NCBI RefSeq assembly: GCF_039511225.1
Contig: NZ_CP154261.1
Location: 5,456,001 to 5,520,000 of the forward strand
Origin: Sphingobacterium multivorum
GTDB taxonomy: Bacteria > Bacteroidota > Bacteroidia > Sphingobacteriales > Sphingobacteriaceae
Direction of reading: 5' to 3'
Length of the DNA stretch: 64,000 nucleotides
In this document: piece after piece, positions 59,693 to 64,000 of the stretch
How the letters are laid out: each line of letters starts with the position of its first letter
Numbering within the stretch: the stretch's first letter is position 1
The notes under the pieces: model-generated
What the model was told of the DNA's origin: nothing
Database searches by the model: none
Seen by the model: only the letters and a program-made list of their open reading frames with translations
Program-made: the position numbers and the translations under genes

Positions 59693-62122
59693 CTAGTTCC
59701 GTAAAGGCTTACCCTTGGTCAACATAAATTGAATTCTTTCAAGCGTTTTGCGTTCAGCACAAAGCTCAAGGAATGTTTTACGTTCAAGATCCAGTAAATA
59801 CTGTTCAGACACTTCCGTCGGTGACGATAAATTTCCACCACACATCACCCAGCCTAGTTTCTCTGAGATCTTACGATCATAATCAGAGATGTAATTGCCT
59901 TCACGCATTGATGAAGCGCCCACATAAACGATTCCTAATCCTTGATTTCCCAAAACTTTGATATCATTGCGTGGAGCAGGCTGAACATAACCCTCATCTG
60001 CCAATTCTAATGCCTTTGCCTTGGCATCCGCCAGAAGACGGGCACGGTTCATGGTGATTGCAAATTTATCTTTCTGCAAATAGCCAAGTTCATAGGCTTC
60101 ATAGGCAGAAGTTGAAACTTTCGCCTGGCCAATAGTCAGGAATTTATCTTTTAACGTATTTTGAACAATCTGATCCTCCTTAAATTCCTCCGAGGCACGT
60201 AGTGTAAATTCTTTGGTTCCACCGCCACCGGGGATAACACCAACGCCCAGTTCAACCAATCCCATATAGGTTTCGGCGTGAGCCTGAACAAAATCGGCAT
60301 GCATGGAGAATTCACAGCCCCCACCAAGGGTCATTTGAAATGGCGCAACGACTACAGGTATTGACGAATAGCGTAAGCGCATGGATGTATTTTGAAATGC
60401 ACGAACGGCCATATTCAATTCATCAAAATCCTGTTCTACGGCCATCATGAAAATCATTCCGATATTGGCTCCAGCAGAAAAGTTTTTCCCATCATTGGAC
60501 ACCACTAAACCGCGATACTCTTTTTCAGCAAGGTCAATGGCTTTATTCAATCCCTGGATAACATCCCCACCAATGGTATTCATCTTGGTATGAAATTCAC
60601 AATTAATGATACCATCGCCCAGATCAATAATAGAAACACCCGTATTTTTCCAGATTGTCTTACTTTCCCGGATGTGATCCAATACGATCAGATCTTCGGT
60701 ACCGGGAATAGCTTTATACGATTTGGTCGCAATATCATAATAGTGACGTACACCATTTTCTATTTTATAGAATGATTCACATCCGGCTTCCAACATCTCG
60801 TGTACCCAGGAAGCAACCTCCCCGTCCTGACCCGGAAGTCGTTTTTCTTCGGCCTTAATTTTAGCTAAAGTCTCGCGAACACCTAGCGCATCCCATACTT
60901 CAAATGGTCCTAACTCCCAACCAAATCCAGCACGCATGGCATCATCGATCCGGAAGAAGTCATCTGTAATTTCGGGAACACGGCGGGATACATATTCAAA
61001 CAATGGATAATGCATGGCACGGAAGAGTTCCGCCGCTTTATCGGTTCCTTGTTCATATACTTTCATCCGCTTGCGGATATCCTCTACAGGCTTGGTAGCT
61101 TCCAAAGTAGTGGATTTCACTTTTTGCTGTGAACCAAATTCCAGTGTTTTTAGATTTAAAGATAAAATCTCCGAATTACCATCGGCAGCTTTTACTTTTT
61201 CATAAAACCCTTTCTTGGTTTTCTCACCCAACCATTTATTCTCGACCATCTTGCTGATGAATGCAGGAAGCTGGAACACCCCTTTGGCTTCATCTTCTGG
61301 GGCATTCTGCGCCAGTCCATTGGCAACATTCACCAAAGTATCAAGTCCTACCACATCGGCTGTACGAAAAGTTGCCGATTTGGGATGCCCCATTGCAGGA
61401 CCGGTATATTTGTCGACCTCCTCAATGGTCAATCCAAGAGGTTCCACTAAATGAGTAACCGCCAACATCGAATAAACACCGATACGATTACCAATAAACG
61501 CCGGAGTGTCTTTACATAACACAACCGATTTACCCAGCATTTTGTCACCGAAGTGAAGTATAAAGTCAACAACCTCGGGCTTGGTATGCGGTGTTGGAAT
61601 GACTTCCAATAAAGGGAGATAGCGCGGCGGATTGAAGAAGTGTGTGCCGCAGAAATGATCTTTAAAATCTTCACTTCGCCCTTCTGTCATTAAATGAATA
61701 GGAATACCAGAAGTATTGGAAGTAATCAATGTCCCAGGTTTTCGAAATTGCTCAACACGCTCAAAAACAGATTTTTTAACATCGAGCCGCTCAACAACAA
61801 CCTCGATAATCCAATCCACAGAAGCAATGTCTTTTAGATTATCGTCAAAATTCCCTGTTTTGATACGTCTTACAAATGACTTGCTATAAATTGGCGAAGG
61901 GTTTGTTTTTAAAGCCGTTTCTAAGGAGCTGTTGACAATTCGGTCCCGAACGATCTTACTCTCCAAAGTCAAGCCTTTGGCTTGTTCTGCCGGAAGCAGT
62001 TCGCGCGGAACAATATCCAACAGTAAAACTTCAACACCAATGTTAGCAAAATGACAAGCAATTCGCGAGCCCATAACACCCGATCCGAGAACTGCCACTT
62101 TTCTAATATTTCTGTTCATCAT
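59693..62122 (-). CDS. fadN: 3-hydroxyacyl-CoA dehydrogenase/enoyl-CoA hydratase, fused
   Basis: 809 residues from ATG 62122. Catalyses hydration and NAD-dependent oxidation in beta-oxidation. Domain order is dehydrogenase first (Rossmann VAVLGSGVMGSRIACHFA, HFFNPPRYLPLLEVI, two 3HCDH C-terminal domains) and hydratase/isomerase second (~500-680; SAGANIGMIF, GGGCEFSMHADF, GVIPGGGGTKE), i.e. reversed relative to E. coli FadB and matching B. subtilis FadN. The nearby GTG at 62140 is less likely. First gene after marR, in the fadN-fadA-fadE order. Confidence 0.94.
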   Translation of the reverse strand: MMNRNIRKVAVLGSGVMGSRIACHFANIGVEVLLLDIVPRELLPAEQAKGLTLESKIVRDRIVNSSLETALKTNPSPIYSKSFVRRIKTGNFDDNLKDIASVDWIIEVVVERLDVKKSVFERVEQFRKPGTLITSNTSGIPIHLMTEGRSEDFKDHFCGTHFFNPPRYLPLLEVIPTPHTKPEVVDFILHFGDKMLGKSVVLCKDTPAFIGNRIGVYSMLAVTHLVEPLGLTIEEVDKYTGPAMGHPKSATFRTADVVGLDTLVNVANGLAQNAPEDEAKGVFQLPAFISKMVENKWLGEKTKKGFYEKVKAADGNSEILSLNLKTLEFGSQQKVKSTTLEATKPVEDIRKRMKVYEQGTDKAAELFRAMHYPLFEYVSRRVPEITDDFFRIDDAMRAGFGWELGPFEVWDALGVRETLAKIKAEEKRLPGQDGEVASWVHEMLEAGCESFYKIENGVRHYYDIATKSYKAIPGTEDLIVLDHIRESKTIWKNTGVSIIDLGDGIINCEFHTKMNTIGGDVIQGLNKAIDLAEKEYRGLVVSNDGKNFSAGANIGMIFMMAVEQDFDELNMAVRAFQNTSMRLRYSSIPVVVAPFQMTLGGGCEFSMHADFVQAHAETYMGLVELGVGVIPGGGGTKEFTLRASEEFKEDQIVQNTLKDKFLTIGQAKVSTSAYEAYELGYLQKDKFAITMNRARLLADAKAKALELADEGYVQPAPRNDIKVLGNQGLGIVYVGASSMREGNYISDYDRKISEKLGWVMCGGNLSSPTEVSEQYLLDLERKTFLELCAERKTLERIQFMLTKGKPLRN

Positions 62123-62162
62123 AACATATTTATCATGCACTTCTGTACATTTGGTTTAATTC

Positions 62163-62603
62163 CTAGATGATTACTTCTTCTTTGTAACTTGTTGCGAGCT
62201 CATTGAGCTTCGCTAAAGAAGCAATCAATTGATCCCGTTCATTTTCTGAAAAATTGTCCGCTAAATATTGATTGAAATTACGAACAACATCTTTAGCAAT
62301 CCGTCTTTTCTCTCGCCCCAATTCGGTTAAATACACTTTTACGGACCTCTTGTCGGTCTCACTCGTTTCGCGGTATATAAATCCCAATGACTCCAAATTA
62401 TTCAACACCCGAGACAAACTAGTTGTTTTAACTCCTGTCAAATTTGCAATCTGAGAAACAGGTGTACCCTCTTTATGGATGTTAATCAAAATATATCCCG
62501 CAGCCTGGGTAAAACCGTACTGCGAAGCAATTTGATTATATTTATTGGCTATTGTCTGCCAGCCTGTTTTTAAAAAATAATCGATTGTCTGATTTTGGTT
62601 CAT
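62163..62603 (-). CDS. MarR-family transcriptional regulator
   Basis: 146 residues from ATG 62603 (GTG 62615 possible). Winged-helix dimer: helices SQYGFTQAAGYILINIH, recognition region VSQIANLTGVKTTSLSRVLNNLESLGFI and wing ETDKRSVKVYLTELG. The wing Asp-Lys-Arg motif is conserved. It precedes the fad genes by 40 bp and probably controls them, sensing an acyl-CoA or fatty acid; the ligand is inference. Its own promoter overlaps a perfect inverted repeat. Confidence 0.94.
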   Translation of the reverse strand: MNQNQTIDYFLKTGWQTIANKYNQIASQYGFTQAAGYILINIHKEGTPVSQIANLTGVKTTSLSRVLNNLESLGFIYRETSETDKRSVKVYLTELGREKRRIAKDVVRNFNQYLADNFSENERDQLIASLAKLNELATSYKEEVII

Positions 62604-62625
62604 AAGCGTACTCACAAGCTATTTA

Positions 62626-62670
62626 TTATGCTTGCATAACAAATATACCAGTTAGCAATTAGAATAACAA
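62626..62670 (-). promoter_or_regulatory. marR promoter with overlapping inverted repeat
   Basis: On the minus strand TTG (62670-62668), exactly 20 bp, TATATTTG (62647-62640). Just downstream, at the expected start site, is TTATGCTTGCATAA (62626-62639), a perfect 6-2-6 inverted repeat. MarR-type operators have this size and placement, so autorepression is likely. Confidence 0.65.
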
Positions 62671-62878
62671 GCTCGAAATTATAAATTTTGTCATATGTTC
62701 GTCAGCATAATTCGGTATACATACCTAACGATACTTGTCGTCAATTGTGAAATGTGGAAAACTTTTAAACACTGACATACAGCAAAATAAACAGAAACAC
62801 AAAACTTTTATTAACAGTCCCTGTTTAATAATCAAAATTAATTCCGTTAACTTTGTCCTGAACAAACATCAACACTGT

Positions 62879-63841
62879 ATGGCTTTAGTAAACATACCTC
62901 GCTTGGACTTGCTACATTATACACAAGGAACCCAAGAACAACGAAATCAATTTATCCAAGATATTGGCAAAGCTTTCAATGAAACAGGCTTTGTAACGAT
63001 TGCAAATCATGGCTTATCAAAAGAGCTGATTGAGGAATTATATCAGGTGGTTCCTGAATTTTTTGCTTTGCCGACTGAGATCAAGGAAAAATATGAATTT
63101 CCAGAACTTGCAGGTCAACGTGGCTATACCGCAAAAGGAAGAGAAAAAGCCAAAGACGCGAAAACACCTGACTTAAAAGAATTCTGGCAACGCGGTCAAA
63201 CGATTGTTGGTGAAGAATATTCCAAAGCTGATTTTCCGGACAATCCTGAAGTAGCTGAAATTCCCCGCTTTAATGGCGTAACCGCTGAGGTTTATAAAAA
63301 ACTAGAAGATACAGGACGAGACTTATTGAAAGCGATTGCGACCTACCTCGATCTGGAAGAAAATTACTTTGAACAATATGTCATCAATGGTAATTCTATT
63401 CTACGCGCGATCCATTACTTCCCAATCAACGATCCTGACGCCTTAGCCCCTGACGCAGTACGTGCAGGTGCCCACGAAGATATTAACCTCATTACCTTAT
63501 TGATTGGAGCTAGTGCGGATGGTCTTGAAGTTTTGACAAAAGATGGGGAATGGTTTCCTATCAAAGCCAAGGGTGAAGATATCGTCATCAATGTAGGTGA
63601 TATGTTGCAACGGTTAACAAACAATAAGTTGAAATCTACTACGCATCGCGTGGTAAACCCACCACGTGAGAAGATGGGTACTTCCCGTTTTTCTATTCCT
63701 TTCTTTTTACATCCAAAATCCGCCATGAGTTTGGCTTCATTGGATTCCTGCATCGATGCGGAACACCCGAAGGTTTACGAAGATTATACCGCTGGTCAGT
63801 ACCTGGATGAGCGCTTAAGAGAAATCGGATTAAAAATGTAA
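62879..63841 (+). CDS. Isopenicillin-N-synthase-like 2-oxoglutarate/Fe(II) dioxygenase
   Basis: 320 residues from ATG 62879 (longer upstream reading rejected). Non-haem iron oxygenase. The N-terminal DIOX_N domain (GFVTIANHGLS) precedes the 2OG-FeII core. Metal ligands: His199 and Asp201 in AGAHEDINLITLL, and His256 in TTHRVVNP. The oxoglutarate-binding Arg270/Ser272 are in SRFSIPFF. Substrate unknown; plant-type relatives include gibberellin and flavonoid oxidases. TAACTTTG (62848-62855) may be a -7 element. Monocistronic. Confidence 0.92.
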   Translation: MALVNIPRLDLLHYTQGTQEQRNQFIQDIGKAFNETGFVTIANHGLSKELIEELYQVVPEFFALPTEIKEKYEFPELAGQRGYTAKGREKAKDAKTPDLKEFWQRGQTIVGEEYSKADFPDNPEVAEIPRFNGVTAEVYKKLEDTGRDLLKAIATYLDLEENYFEQYVINGNSILRAIHYFPINDPDALAPDAVRAGAHEDINLITLLIGASADGLEVLTKDGEWFPIKAKGEDIVINVGDMLQRLTNNKLKSTTHRVVNPPREKMGTSRFSIPFFLHPKSAMSLASLDSCIDAEHPKVYEDYTAGQYLDERLREIGLKM

Positions 63842-63874
63842 AACTCCGCATCATTTAAATGAGCGTAACAGTAT

Positions 63875-63918
63875 AAAAAAAGAAATGGCCGATCCTAGGA
63901 CCGGCCATTTCTTTTTTA
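63875..63918. terminator. Bidirectional terminator
   Basis: Stem AAAAAAGAAATGGCC / GGCCATTTCTTTTTT with a short loop, between the dioxygenase gene and the convergent gene at the end of the window. Confidence 0.9.
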
Positions 63919-63930
63919 TGGATATTAAAG

Positions 63931-64000
63931 CTATTTCAATTTATAACCTATACCAACATTCATAAAGATATTATGTAACCCAAAGCTAATACTTTCAAAT
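63931..64000 (-). CDS. C-terminal end of an outer-membrane beta-barrel protein (partial)
   Basis: Open minus-strand frame running off the window. The visible end is FESISFGLHNIFMNVGIGYKLK then TAG (63933-63931), quoted as SISFGLHNIFMN and VGIGYKLK. Alternating hydrophobic residues in the last strand fit an outer-membrane porin-like barrel. The family cannot be named from 22 residues. Confidence 0.6.
   Translation of the reverse strand, partial: FESISFGLHNIFMNVGIGYKLK

Noticed and set aside
1..64000. tRNA, rRNA, CRISPR, insertion sequences, prophage, toxin-antitoxin or restriction systems
   Set aside because: I looked for TTCGA-type T loops, direct-repeat arrays, transposase and integrase motifs, and defence-family motifs, and found none.

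Overview
The window reads as chromosomal sequence from a Bacteroidota bacterium, most likely a Sphingobacteriaceae member such as Sphingobacterium. The signs are three TonB-dependent receptors (two or three with an N-terminal carboxypeptidase-regulatory-like domain), many SPII-type lipoproteins, Bacteroidota-restricted families (DUF3127, DUF4197, M64 peptidase, the GH95/GH29 fucosidase pair), a general lack of Shine-Dalgarno sequences, and promoters of the TTG-N20-TAnnTTTG type. The genus is an inference from family content; no rRNA or tRNA gene is present to fix it. No insertion sequence, prophage, CRISPR array or tRNA was seen.

Layout. 1-2.0 kb: 3' end of a peroxiredoxin (bcp) and glycyl-tRNA synthetase. 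2.0-11.8 kb, all minus strand: two fucosidases (GH29, GH95), a thioredoxin-fold lipoprotein lacking its cysteines, an AraC regulator, an M64 metallopeptidase and a lipoprotein of unknown function. 12.3-18.0 kb: META-domain lipoprotein, metZ, tpx, a FadL-type channel paired with a GDSL esterase lipoprotein, and an OsmC protein. 18.2-24.0 kb: an outer-membrane receptor divergent from a histidine kinase/response regulator pair, then a membrane protein. 24.1-33.5 kb: uvrA, then a mutL - rhomboid - pseudo-rhomboid - membrane EEP-phosphatase operon convergent with an S41 protease. 33.8-41.6 kb: an unknown protein, fumC and a lipoprotein, MFS and acyltransferase genes, an NlpE-like lipoprotein, DUF3127, an RNA methyltransferase and an HD hydrolase. 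41.8-47.0 kb: two secreted phosphoesterases sharing a repeated upstream element, DUF4197, pepT and a nitroreductase. 47.2-56.4 kb: an Oar-like receptor, an ECF sigma/anti-sigma pair, a second receptor preceded by a previously unlisted 32-residue Cys-ended leader peptide and a hairpin, and a YeiH-type transporter. 56.6-62.7 kb: marR-fadN-fadA-fadE fatty-acid beta-oxidation cluster. 62.9-64.0 kb: a 2-oxoglutarate/Fe(II)-type dioxygenase and the C-terminus of an outer-membrane protein.

How it fits together. Most of the window is ordinary housekeeping and nutrient-acquisition content. The possibly new parts are regulatory: (1) a short peptide ending Cys-Cys followed by a hairpin ahead of a TonB-dependent receptor (candidate cysteine-responsive attenuator); (2) an anti-sigma factor whose periplasmic part resembles the TonB C-terminal domain, placed between two TonB-dependent receptors; (3) three copies of an ACCGAGTG/CACTC element upstream of two secreted phosphoesterase genes; (4) three GTTAA direct repeats at exact 11-bp spacing ahead of the two-component genes; (5) a perfect inverted repeat on the marR promoter. 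These are seen directly in the sequence; their functions are inferred.
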